The notes beneath the pieces were generated by a model. The model saw only the letters and a list, made by a program, of their open reading frames with translations. It did not search any database and was not told the DNA's origin. Source: Streptomyces sp. NBC_00490 (lineage in GTDB: Bacteria; Actinomycetota; Actinomycetes; Streptomycetales; Streptomycetaceae). From it: a DNA stretch of 64,000 bases. This document shows positions 55,787 to 63,341 of this stretch, piece by piece (position 1 is the stretch's first letter; every line of letters starts with the position of its first letter). Where the stretch lies: NCBI RefSeq assembly GCF_036013645.1, contig NZ_CP107869.1:2604001-2668000 (forward strand). Direction: 5' to 3'. The translations under genes were made by a program, and so were the position numbers.

Positions 55787-56833
55787 CTATGCGGTGCGGC
55801 GCTTGGACAGGGTGAAGCTGAAGACGAGGGCGAGGATGAGGACCGCGCCCTCGACGACGTCCTGCGTGTAGTACGGCAGGCCCTTGATGGTCAGACCGGT
55901 CGTGATGATGCCGATCAGGACGGCGCCGAGGGCGGTGCCCCAGACGTTCGGGCGGCCGCGGCCGAGGACCGAGGTGCCGACCAGCGCGACCGCCACCGCC
56001 TCCAGCAACTGGGAGGTTCCGGCGCTGACATCGCCCTGGCCGATGCGGGACGCCAGGATCAGGCCGCCGATCGAGGCGAGGACGCCGGAGATGACGTAGG
56101 CGAGGGAGCGGTACGCGCCGACGCGGATGCCGGCCAGCCGGGAGGCCTCGGGGTTGGCGCCGATGGCGTACAGGACGCGGCCCCAGCGGGTGCGGGCGAG
56201 GAAGACCCAGGCGGCGATCGTCAGGCCGCCGAAGACGAGGACCGAGATGGGGATGCCGAGGACCGTGCCCCGGTCGATCTTCAGGAAGCCCGCGGTGAAC
56301 TTGCCGGGCGCCGTGGAGCCGTCGTCCAGGGTCATGCCGGGGGTGATGGACTGGCCGTCGACCAGGATGAGCTTGGTGCCCTGGATGACGAACATCGTGC
56401 CGAGTGTGGCCAGCATGTCGGGGATCTTCAGCACCACGATGAGGAGCGCGTTCAGCAGCCCTGCCACCGCGCCCGCCGCGATCACCGCGATGATCGCGAC
56501 CGTGCCGACCTGGTTGTGGACGACCATCGTCTGCGCGGCGACGGAGACGCCCAGGCCGGCGACCGCGCCGACGGACATGTCCATTCCGCCGACGGCCATG
56601 GTGAGGGTGACGCCGAGGCCGAGGATGGCGGCGACGGAGACGTACCGCAGGGTGTCGAGGAGGGTGGCCGACTCGCGGAAGGAGCCCTCGCTCAGCGCGA
56701 AGTACAGGAAGAGCGCGACCGTCACGAAGATGAAGCCGTACTTGATGACGGCGTTCTGGACGCGTACGGCGGTGGTGGCGGCGGGCGGGAGCGCCGCCTT
56801 CACCGGGACCTCGGTGCTCTGCTGGGTGGTCAT
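55787..56833 (-). CDS. ABC sugar-type permease (RbsC-like), probable methylthioribose uptake
   Basis: A 348-residue carbohydrate-uptake permease of the RbsC/YjfF type with 8-10 transmembrane helices. Typical stretches are VGGMDMSVGAVAGLGVSVAA, ANPEASRLAGIRVGAYRSLAYVISGVLASIGGLILASRIGQGD and GTSVLGRGRPNVWGTALGAVLIGII. Homodimeric permease with the dual ATPase upstream. The gene order (binding protein, ATPase, permease, mtnK) suggests the substrate is methylthioribose; this is inference. Confidence 0.9.
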   Translation of the reverse strand: MTTQQSTEVPVKAALPPAATTAVRVQNAVIKYGFIFVTVALFLYFALSEGSFRESATLLDTLRYVSVAAILGLGVTLTMAVGGMDMSVGAVAGLGVSVAAQTMVVHNQVGTVAIIAVIAAGAVAGLLNALLIVVLKIPDMLATLGTMFVIQGTKLILVDGQSITPGMTLDDGSTAPGKFTAGFLKIDRGTVLGIPISVLVFGGLTIAAWVFLARTRWGRVLYAIGANPEASRLAGIRVGAYRSLAYVISGVLASIGGLILASRIGQGDVSAGTSQLLEAVAVALVGTSVLGRGRPNVWGTALGAVLIGIITTGLTIKGLPYYTQDVVEGAVLILALVFSFTLSKRRTA

Positions 56834-56873
56834 GAGGGGGACTGCTTCCTTCGGCGGCCGGTGTCAGCCGGGG

Positions 56874-58403
56874 CTAGACGGACACGGCGATGGTCTGGAT
56901 CACGCGGTCGCGTTCCGCGGCTTCGCCGTACGCGTCGAGGTGGATCTCACCGGACGCGAGGACGACGACCCGGTCGGCGATCTCGAGGATCTCGTCGACG
57001 TCGGCGGACAGGACGAGGACGGCGGCTCCCTCGGCGGCGAGGGAGCGGGCCCGGCGGCCGATGTCGCGCCGGGCACCGATGTCCACGCCTCGGAACGGCT
57101 CGTCCAGGATGAGGACACGGGGTGGGTGGGCCAGCCAGCGGCCGACGACGACCTTCTGCTGGTTGCCGCCGGACAGTTCCTCGACGGTGCTGTGCTCGTC
57201 GCGGGCGACGACGCCGAGGGCCTCGATGGTGGCGCGGCCGAGGGCGTCCTCCTTCCCGCGCTGGACGAGCCCTCCTCTGGACAGGGACTTCAGGAACGGC
57301 AGCGAGATGTTCTGGGCCAGCGACCAGCCGGGCACGAGGGCGTCGGCGTGCCGGTCCTCGGGGACCAGGTGGATGCCGGCCCGGATCGCGTCGGCGGGCC
57401 GCCGGGGTGCGAAGTCCTTGCCGTCGAGCTGGACGGAGCCGGACGTGAACGGCTCGGCGCCGAACAGGCCGCGGGCCAGCTCGGTCTTGCCCGCGCCCAG
57501 CAGGCCCACGACACCGGTGACTTCGCCGGCGCGGATGTCCAGGTCGAGGGGGGCGCGGCCCGCGAAGAGCCGTACGCCCCGAAGGGACAGCACGGCGGCG
57601 CCGGACGTCCCCTCGCGGACCGGGCGGGCCGTGGTCGTCTCCTGGGCCTGGGCGAGCATCGCCCGCAGGGCCGCGTCCCAGTCGAAGGGCTTGGTCTGGT
57701 CCTCGGTGAGACGTCCGTCCCGCAGGACGACCAGACGGTCGGCCAGCGCGTCGATCTCGCCGAGCCGGTGGGAGACGTAGAGCACCGCGATGCCGTCGTC
57801 GCGCATCTTCTCGACCAGCGCGAACAGGCGCTCCGCCTCGGCGGCGGACAGGGCGGAGGTCGGCTCGTCGAGGATGAGCAGGCGCGGGCGGGTGGCCAGG
57901 GCGCGGGCGAGGATGAGCAACTGGCGGTCGGAGATGCCGAGTTCGGTGACGTCGCGCTTGAGCAGGCTGTCGCTCCAGTCCAGGCCGAGGCCGGCCTGGA
58001 TCTCGCGGGCGCGGGCGAGCAGCCTGCCCCCGTTCAGGAACGGGTTGCCCCGGCTCTGCGCCAGCTCCTCGAAGACCAGGTTCTCGGCGACCGTGAGGCC
58101 GGGCACGATGCCCTCGCTGATGCGCTGGTGGACGGTCTGGATGCCCAGCTGGCGTGCGGCCAGCGGCGACTGGAGAGCCGCGGGTTCACCCGCGACCCGC
58201 ACCTCGCCGCCGTGGTCGGTGTGCACGCCGGACAGGATCTTGATCAGGGTGGACTTGCCGGCGCCGTTCGCACCGAGCAGCGCGACCACGCTGCCCGGTG
58301 CGATGTCCAGGGAGACGGAGGCGAGGACGGTCTTGCCTCCGAAGGCCATGCTGACGTCGGTGAGGCCGACCGCGGGCGTCTCGGTCGTCTCAGTGGGCGA
58401 CAT
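56874..58403 (-). CDS. Dual-domain ABC sugar-type ATPase (RbsA-like), probable methylthioribose uptake
   Basis: A 509-residue fused ATPase. First domain with Walker A GANGAGKST and Walker B LLILDEPTSAL, but its signature is degenerate (ELGISDRQLLI). Second domain has a variant Walker A (GLLGAGKTE) and a good signature LSGGNQQK with VLILDEPFRGVD. This asymmetry is usual for RbsA-type enzymes. ATG at 58403 overlaps the binding-protein stop by 14 bp. It powers import by the permease encoded 40 bp downstream. Confidence 0.92.
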   Translation of the reverse strand: MSPTETTETPAVGLTDVSMAFGGKTVLASVSLDIAPGSVVALLGANGAGKSTLIKILSGVHTDHGGEVRVAGEPAALQSPLAARQLGIQTVHQRISEGIVPGLTVAENLVFEELAQSRGNPFLNGGRLLARAREIQAGLGLDWSDSLLKRDVTELGISDRQLLILARALATRPRLLILDEPTSALSAAEAERLFALVEKMRDDGIAVLYVSHRLGEIDALADRLVVLRDGRLTEDQTKPFDWDAALRAMLAQAQETTTARPVREGTSGAAVLSLRGVRLFAGRAPLDLDIRAGEVTGVVGLLGAGKTELARGLFGAEPFTSGSVQLDGKDFAPRRPADAIRAGIHLVPEDRHADALVPGWSLAQNISLPFLKSLSRGGLVQRGKEDALGRATIEALGVVARDEHSTVEELSGGNQQKVVVGRWLAHPPRVLILDEPFRGVDIGARRDIGRRARSLAAEGAAVLVLSADVDEILEIADRVVVLASGEIHLDAYGEAAERDRVIQTIAVSV

Positions 58404-59487
58404 TCGAGATCCAGTCCGCGGTCGAGACCTGGGACAGGTTCAGCGCGGGCAGCGCCGTGCGGAGCTGGTCCATGTTCTCGATCTTGTTCTTGTTCAGGAA
58501 GTCCTGGGTGATGGCGACGGCCGGGAACTCGACGGAGGTCTTGTTCAGCTGTCCGGCCAGCTCCAGTGCGGTCGTCCGGACGACGGCGGCGCCCACCGCG
58601 GACGGGTCGGTGCCGGCGGTGGCGACCCACGGGCTGTCGGCGGCGGTCATCTGCTGGATGTCGGCGTTGGAGACGTCCGCGCCGAAGACCTTCACCTTGT
58701 CCTGGAGCTTCTTGTTCTGGACGGCGAGGACGGTGCCCTTGGCCAGCTCGTCGTAGGGGGCGAAGACGCCCGCCACGTCGGCGTGCTGGGTGAGCGCGGC
58801 GGAGACCAGGGGAACGTTGTCGGTGGCCGTGGAATCGGTCACCTTGCCGACCTTGAACTCCTGCTTCCAGCCCTGCGCGGCGAGTTCCTTGGTCCAGACG
58901 GTGTTCCGCTTGTCGAGGGCCGCGTAGCCGGCGACGTTGACGTAGCCGACCTTGGCGTCCTTGCCGACCTCCTTGGCCATCACGTCGAGGACGGCCTGGG
59001 CCATGCTCGCGTCGTCCTGCTTGGTAGAGACGACACCCTTCGTGGCCGTCTCGACGTCGTAGACGACGACCTTGATGCCCTTCTTCACGGCCTTGTCGAT
59101 CTCCGGCTGGATGGTCGCCGGGAAGCCGTGGTCGATGATGATCGCCTTGGCGCCCGAGTTGATCGCCGAGGAGAGGTCGGTGGCCTGCTTGGCGTTGTCG
59201 GCCTGCGCGTCGTACACGGTCAGGTCGATGCCGAGGGCCTTGGCCTGGGCCTTGGCTCCGTTGCCCCACTGCTCGAAGTAGTCGCCGGCGCCGCTCTGCC
59301 GGACCAGGGCGACCTTGACCGCGCCGTCGCTGAAGGGGGCGGGCTTCTTGCCGGTGGCGGCCGACGCGGCGGCGGCGGTGCTGCCGGTGTTCTTCGAGGC
59401 GTCCGTGGACTGCGAGCAGCCGGCGAGCAGGAGCGCGGAGACGGAGGCCAACGAGAGCGCGGCAAGGGGGAGGCGGACACGGGGCAT
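58390..59487 (-). CDS. Sugar-type ABC substrate-binding lipoprotein, probable methylthioribose receptor
   Basis: A 365-residue lipoprotein (lipobox LLAGC) with a periplasmic-binding fold of the ribose-binding type: VALVRQSGAGDYFEQWGNGAKAQAKALGIDLTVYDAQADNAKQATDLSSAINSGAKAIIIDHG. First gene of the transporter-mtnK operon. It is preceded, 141 bases upstream, by a 23-codon leader ORF ending in Cys-Arg. The ribosome-binding site is the GGAG at 59494-59497. The ligand is inferred from mtnK. Confidence 0.9.
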   Translation of the reverse strand: MPRVRLPLAALSLASVSALLLAGCSQSTDASKNTGSTAAAASAATGKKPAPFSDGAVKVALVRQSGAGDYFEQWGNGAKAQAKALGIDLTVYDAQADNAKQATDLSSAINSGAKAIIIDHGFPATIQPEIDKAVKKGIKVVVYDVETATKGVVSTKQDDASMAQAVLDVMAKEVGKDAKVGYVNVAGYAALDKRNTVWTKELAAQGWKQEFKVGKVTDSTATDNVPLVSAALTQHADVAGVFAPYDELAKGTVLAVQNKKLQDKVKVFGADVSNADIQQMTAADSPWVATAGTDPSAVGAAVVRTTALELAGQLNKTSVEFPAVAITQDFLNKNKIENMDQLRTALPALNLSQVSTADWISNVAH

Positions 59488-59544
59488 GAGGGGCTCCAGG
59501 TGCAGGGTGGTGCGAAGGGGGGTGAAGCGGGAGGGGAACGCGCG

Positions 59545-59624
59545 ACCCGGAGCGAGGGAAAGGAATGCGCCACCTCAAGCAGGGGCGGCGGCCCACGGCG
59601 ACAAGGGCGTACGGGGCTCCGGGT
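59545..59624 (-). promoter_or_regulatory. Long-range stem between leader peptide and binding-protein gene
   Basis: In the mRNA ACCCGGAGC (59616-59624), just past the leader stop, can pair with GCUCCGGGU (59545-59553) over 9 bp. The GCUCC of the second arm is also complementary to the GGAGC that forms the binding-protein ribosome-binding site (59493-59497). This is the layout of an antisequestor/sequestor switch. Confidence 0.4.
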
Positions 59625-59628
59625 GGGG

Positions 59629-59700
59629 TCAGCGACAGCTGGCCGTGGCCGTCCGGAGCAGATCCACGTGCAGCCGCCGCACGAGCAGCAGCGTCTTCAT
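59629..59700 (-). CDS. Cysteine-type leader peptide (23 aa) before transporter-mtnK operon
   Basis: ATG at 59700, 23 codons, ending RRLHVDLLRTATASCR. The core HVDLLR followed by a Cys-Arg end matches the short actinobacterial leader peptides found upstream of sulfur and cysteine genes, where ribosome stalling at Cys codons controls downstream expression. Codon Cys22 is TGT at 59637-59635. A similar Cys-Arg ending is present in two other short ORFs of this window. Too short for standard gene callers, but its position and sequence are strong. Confidence 0.75.
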   Translation of the reverse strand: MKTLLLVRRLHVDLLRTATASCR

Positions 59701-59851
59701 GCACAGATCATGGGAACGATTCCGGCCATTCGTCAAAGCACTGAACACGCTTTCTCACTGCTTGAGACAACAACTTCGTCACACCGGGTCGACCTGCCGT
59801 GTCGAGTTACCATCGCCGAACCGGCACCCCACCCGGACCAGTGAGGCCCTG
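59701..59851. promoter_or_regulatory. Divergent promoter region of the two methionine-salvage operons
   Basis: 151 bp between the two leader ORFs, noticeably AT-richer (59730-59780). It contains an imperfect inverted repeat TCAAAGCACTGA (59733-59744) and TCACTGCTTGA (59755-59765), which could bind a regulator shared by both operons. A TACCAT at 59808-59813 is a weak -10 candidate for the plus strand. Confidence 0.45.
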
Positions 59852-59929
59852 ATGACGACACCACACGCGACAGCGCTGCGCATGCCCCGCATGCCCCGCC
59901 GCTGTCCCGGCGCCGCGTGTCGCGGCTGA
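59852..59929 (+). CDS. Cysteine-type leader peptide (25 aa) before mtnDCB
   Basis: ATG at 59852 with GAGG a few bases upstream; 25 codons ending PRRCPGAACRG, with Cys18 and Cys23. The stop lies 93 bp before mtnD. The end R-C-x-G-x-x-C-R is shared with the third leader ORF at 63196. Between leader and mtnD, GTCCGG (59967-59972) and CCGGAC (59988-59993) can pair. A shorter start at ATG 59882 is possible. Confidence 0.55.
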   Translation: MTTPHATALRMPRMPRRCPGAACRG

Positions 59930-60022
59930 CCGGTTGTCCGTCGCCGCCCCTCTTCCTGCCCCGCCCGTCCGGTGCTTGTCTCGGTATCCGGACATCCCTT
60001 TCAGACGCCTGGAGTTGTTCCC

Positions 60023-60622
60023 ATGACCCTGCTGACGACCTGGTCCGAGTCCGGCCCCGAGACGCTGGTCCGCCGTACCTCGGACCCCGCCGAGATCGCC
60101 GAGGCCCTCAAGCCGCTCGGTGTGCGCTACGAGCAGTGGCCCGTGCGTGAGGACGTCCCGTTCGACGCCGACAGCGACACGGTGTTCGCCGCGTACGGCC
60201 CGGAGATCGACAAGCTGAACGCCGAGGAGGGCTTCACCACCGTCGACGTCCTCGGTCTGCACCCCAGCGACGACCCGGAGTTCCCGGCGAAGGCCGCGGC
60301 CGCGCGCGCGAAGTTCCTCCAGGAGCACACGCACGACGACGATGACGAGGTCCGCTTCTTCGTCTCCGGCTCCGGGATCTTCTATCTGCACGTGAACGGC
60401 GAGGTCCACGCGGTCTTCTGCGAGAAGGGCGACCTGCTGGGCGTGCCGCGCGGCACCACCCACTGGTTCGACATGGGCACCAGCCCGTCGTTCACCGCGA
60501 TCCGCTTCTTCCACGAGGAGGACGGCTGGATCGGCAACTTCACCGGCTCGACGATCGCCTCCCGTTTCCCGGACTACGACACGATCGCGGCGGGTTACGC
60601 GGCCGGCAAGGGCGCGGCGTGA
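60023..60622 (+). CDS. mtnD: Acireductone dioxygenase
   Basis: A 199-residue cupin cleaving acireductone to ketomethylthiobutyrate and formate (Fe form). Metal ligands lie in [13 protein letters not shown] (His102, His104, Glu109) and TTHWFDMG (His147). The spacing His104 to Glu109 is one residue longer than the HxHxxxE I expect for the family. ATG at 60023 has GGAG eight bases upstream. First structural gene of mtnDCB; its stop overlaps mtnC by 4 bp. Confidence 0.95.
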   Translation: MTLLTTWSESGPETLVRRTSDPAEIAEALKPLGVRYEQWPVREDVPFDADSDTVFAAYGPEIDKLNAEEGFTTVDVLGLHPSDDPEFPAKAAAARAKFLQEHTHDDDDEVRFFVSGSGIFYLHVNGEVHAVFCEKGDLLGVPRGTTHWFDMGTSPSFTAIRFFHEEDGWIGNFTGSTIASRFPDYDTIAAGYAAGKGAA

Positions 60623-61353
60623 CGCAGCGGGGCCTGACGTACGACGTGGACGCCGTGGTGCTCGACATCGAGGGGACCACGAGCGCCACGGGCTTCGTCG
60701 TCGACGTGCTGTACCCGTACTCACGCGCGCGCTTCGGCGCGCTGCTGACCGAGCGGGCCGACGATCCGGACGTGGCGCGGGCCGTCGCGCAGGTGCGCGA
60801 GGAGCTGGGCGATCCGCGGGCCGACGCGGCCGCGGTCGAGAAGGCCCTGAACACCTGGCTCGACGAGGACCGCAAGGCCACGCCGCTGAAGACGCTCCAG
60901 GGGATCATCTGGTCCGAGGGCTTCGCGCGCGGCGACCTCGTCTCGCACTTCTACGACGATGTCGTACCGCGGCTGCGTGTCTGGCACGCGGCGGGGACGA
61001 GGCTGTACGTCTACTCGTCCGGGTCCGTGGCCGCCCAGCGGGCGTGGTTCACGAACAGCCCGGAGGGCGACCTCACCTCGCTCGTCTCCGGTCTGCACGA
61101 CACCGAGAACGCGGGACCCAAGCAGGAGCCGGAGTCGTACCGCCGTATCGCGGAGTCGGCCGGTGTCGAGCCCTCGCGGCTCCTCTTCCTCTCCGACCGC
61201 CCCGGCGAGCTGGACGCGGCCCGCACGGCCGGCTGGCACGCGGTGGGCATCCGGCGGCCCGGGGAGCCGTACTACGAGCAGGGCGTCGGCGACCACGCCG
61301 AGGCGGGGGCGTTCGACGAGATCACCATCAGCACCACCGGGAGCACCGTATGA
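60619..61353 (+). CDS. mtnC: Enolase-phosphatase MtnC
   Basis: A 244-residue HAD enzyme that enolises and dephosphorylates diketomethylthiopentyl-1-phosphate to acireductone. Motif [12 protein letters not shown] (Asp16, Glu18), motif [12 protein letters not shown], Lys in GPKQEPESY and [13 protein letters not shown]. The DIEGTT motif distinguishes MtnC from ordinary HAD phosphatases. GTG at 60619 overlaps the mtnD stop; its own stop overlaps mtnB by 4 bp. Confidence 0.95.
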   Translation: MTQRGLTYDVDAVVLDIEGTTSATGFVVDVLYPYSRARFGALLTERADDPDVARAVAQVREELGDPRADAAAVEKALNTWLDEDRKATPLKTLQGIIWSEGFARGDLVSHFYDDVVPRLRVWHAAGTRLYVYSSGSVAAQRAWFTNSPEGDLTSLVSGLHDTENAGPKQEPESYRRIAESAGVEPSRLLFLSDRPGELDAARTAGWHAVGIRRPGEPYYEQGVGDHAEAGAFDEITISTTGSTV

Positions 61354-61958
61354 CCGCCGAGATCACCGAACTGGACCTGGAGGAGGCGGGGGCGGTTCTC
61401 GCCGCCGAGTCCGCGCGCTTCGCGGGCTTCGGCTGGATGCGGGGCACCTCCGGCAACCTGTCCGTCGTGCTCACCCGGGAGCCGCTGCGGCTCGCGGTCA
61501 CCGCGAGCGGGCACGACAAGGGTGAACTGACCCCCGCGGACGTGGTGTTGGTGGACGGCCGGGGCGCCGCGGTGCGGGGCGGCAAGCCGTCCGCGGAGGC
61601 CGAGCTGCACGCGCGGGTCGCCGCGCTGACGGGGGCCGGGGCCGTGGTGCACGTCCACACGGTCGCCTCCGTGGCGATGGGCCGGCGGGAGCCGGGCGGG
61701 ATCGTCTTCAAGGACGTGGAGATGCTCAAGGGCGTCGGCCAGCCGGCGCACGACGTCGAGGTGACGCTGCCGGTGATCGCCAACAGCCAGGACATGAAGG
61801 TGCTCGGGGACCGTCTGGAGGCGGCTCGCGACCCGCGGATGCCGGCCGTGGTGGTCGCGGGGCACGGCCTGTACGTGTGGGGCGCCGATCCCCGTCAGGC
61901 GCGCCACCACACCGAAGTGGTCGAGTGGCTGCTGGAGTTGGAGCTGTCGCAGCGCTGA
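61350..61958 (+). CDS. mtnB: Methylthioribulose-1-phosphate dehydratase MtnB
   Basis: A 202-residue zinc enzyme of the class II aldolase fold. FGWMRGTSGNLSVV at the N-terminus, TASGHDKGELTPADVVLVD, catalytic Glu in PSAEAELH, zinc ligands in VVHVHTVASV and a third His in VVAGHGLYVWG. It dehydrates the product of MtnA. Start ATG 61350 is coupled to mtnC. Last gene of the operon. Confidence 0.95.
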   Translation: MTAEITELDLEEAGAVLAAESARFAGFGWMRGTSGNLSVVLTREPLRLAVTASGHDKGELTPADVVLVDGRGAAVRGGKPSAEAELHARVAALTGAGAVVHVHTVASVAMGRREPGGIVFKDVEMLKGVGQPAHDVEVTLPVIANSQDMKVLGDRLEAARDPRMPAVVVAGHGLYVWGADPRQARHHTEVVEWLLELELSQR

Positions 61959-61971
61959 GCGGCGCCGGGAA

Positions 61972-62003
61972 GAAGGGGACCTCCGGGCTCGGGGGTCCCC
62001 TTC
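61972..62003. terminator. Terminator between mtnB and mtnA
   Basis: 13-bp stem GAAGGGGACCTCC/GGGGGTCCCCTTC (one G-T pair) with loop GGGCTC, between convergent stops. Confidence 0.85.
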
Positions 62004-62018
62004 CCCGTGCCGCGGGTT

Positions 62019-63050
62019 CTACTGCAGGTGGTCGCCGGGCAGTTGGCCGGACGCCACCTCCAGCACGCCCCGCTCCGTCACCAGTCCCGTCACCAGCCGC
62101 CCCGGCGTCACGTCGAAGGCGGGGTTGTGGCCGCGCGACTCGGCGGGCGCCGTCCGCACCCCGCCCCACTCCAACACCTCGGCCTCGCCGCGCAGTTCGA
62201 TGTGGATGTCGTCGCCGGTCTTGGTCGACAGGTCCACGGTCGTCGTCGGCGCCGCCACCAGGAACGGGATCCCGGCGTCCGCGCACGCGAGCGCCACGCC
62301 CACCGTGCCGACCTTGTTCGCGGTGTCGCCGTTGGCGGCGATGCGGTCCGCGCCGACGATCGCGGCGTCGACCTGGCCGCGCAGGATGGTGCCGGCAGCG
62401 GCGCCGTCCGCCTGGACGTAGTGCGGTATGCCCTCCTGGACCAGCTCCCAGGCGGTGAGGCGGGATCCCTGGAGCAGGGGGCGCGTCTCGTCGGCGTAGA
62501 CCACCTCGAGGCGTCCGCGCGCGTGGAGTTCGCGGATGACGCCGAGTGCCGTGCCCCATCCGGCCGTCGCCAGGGCGCCCGTGTTGCAGTGGGTCAGGAC
62601 GCGCAACGGCCGCTCCACGCCCACCCTTTCGAGCAGCCAGTCGGCACCGTGGGCGCCCATCGCCCGGTTCGCCTCGACGTCCTCGCGCTGGACGGCGACG
62701 GCCTCCTCCAGCACGGCGTCGAGGCCCTCGTCGAAGCGGGTCATCACGCGGTCCACGCACACCATCAGGTTGACGGCGGTCGGCCGGGCCTCCCGGACGC
62801 GTGCGACGGCGGCCCGCACCTCGTCCACCGACCAGCCCTCGCGCTCGCCCTGCACCAGCGCGAGCGCGACGCCGTACCCGCCGGCCGCACCGATCGCGGG
62901 CGCGCCGCGCACCACGAGCCGCTGGATCGCGTCGACCAGGGTGTCCACATCGCGGACAATCCTCGTCTCGTTGCGGTGCGGGAGCAGTGTCTGGTCGATG
63001 AGGGCGAGGGCGTCTCCGGTCCAGTCGACGGCACGCAATTCCTGGGGCAT
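62019..63050 (-). CDS. mtnA: Methylthioribose-1-phosphate isomerase MtnA
   Basis: A 343-residue eIF2B-alpha-like aldose-ketose isomerase that converts methylthioribose-1-phosphate to methylthioribulose-1-phosphate. Catalytic Cys in VLTHCNTGALATAGWGTALG and Asp in IVGADRIAANGDTANKVGT. ATG at 63050 has AGGAG upstream. Transcribed on its own toward mtnB. Upstream in-frame sequence (to 63785) is the shadow of the lipoprotein gene. No Cys leader ORF was seen before this gene. Confidence 0.95.
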   Translation of the reverse strand: MPQELRAVDWTGDALALIDQTLLPHRNETRIVRDVDTLVDAIQRLVVRGAPAIGAAGGYGVALALVQGEREGWSVDEVRAAVARVREARPTAVNLMVCVDRVMTRFDEGLDAVLEEAVAVQREDVEANRAMGAHGADWLLERVGVERPLRVLTHCNTGALATAGWGTALGVIRELHARGRLEVVYADETRPLLQGSRLTAWELVQEGIPHYVQADGAAAGTILRGQVDAAIVGADRIAANGDTANKVGTVGVALACADAGIPFLVAAPTTTVDLSTKTGDDIHIELRGEAEVLEWGGVRTAPAESRGHNPAFDVTPGRLVTGLVTERGVLEVASGQLPGDHLQ

Positions 63051-63195
63051 TTCGGGACACTCCTGCTGTTCCGGTGGTGTCCGGCCACGGTACATGACCT
63101 GGTAGAACCACAGTTCGAGACAGTCGGGCAGGTGTCCGGAAACGGATGCTACTGTCCGCCAATCAGTCCGCAGACCGAGACGAAGGAGGAAGCCC
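63051..63195. promoter_or_regulatory. mtnA / leader-lipoprotein divergent promoter region
   Basis: 145 bp that must hold promoters in both directions. TACTGT at 63150-63155 is a possible plus-strand -10 box. No clear operator was found. Confidence 0.3.
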
Positions 63196-63261
63196 GTGCT
63201 GCTGACCAAGCGCCGTTTCCTCGACTTCGGCCGGTGTGCCGGTGACGGCTGTCGACGCTGA
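63196..63261 (+). CDS. Cysteine-type leader peptide (21 aa) before BMP lipoprotein
   Basis: GTG at 63196 with a very strong ribosome-binding site (AAGGAGGA, six bases upstream). 21 codons: TKRRFLDFGRCAGDGCRR at the end, with Cys14 and Cys19. RR-x-x-D-F-G-R resembles the RR-x-HVDLLR block of the leader at 59700, and R-C-x-G-x-x-C-R matches the leader at 59852. It ends 80 bp before the lipoprotein gene. Confidence 0.7.
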   Translation: MLLTKRRFLDFGRCAGDGCRR

Positions 63262-63341
63262 CCCGTCCCCGTTCCAGCGTCCCCTCTCACCTCATCGCCG
63301 CTCCCGCCGAGCGTGCCTCGCCGTACCCGGAAGGTCTCCCG

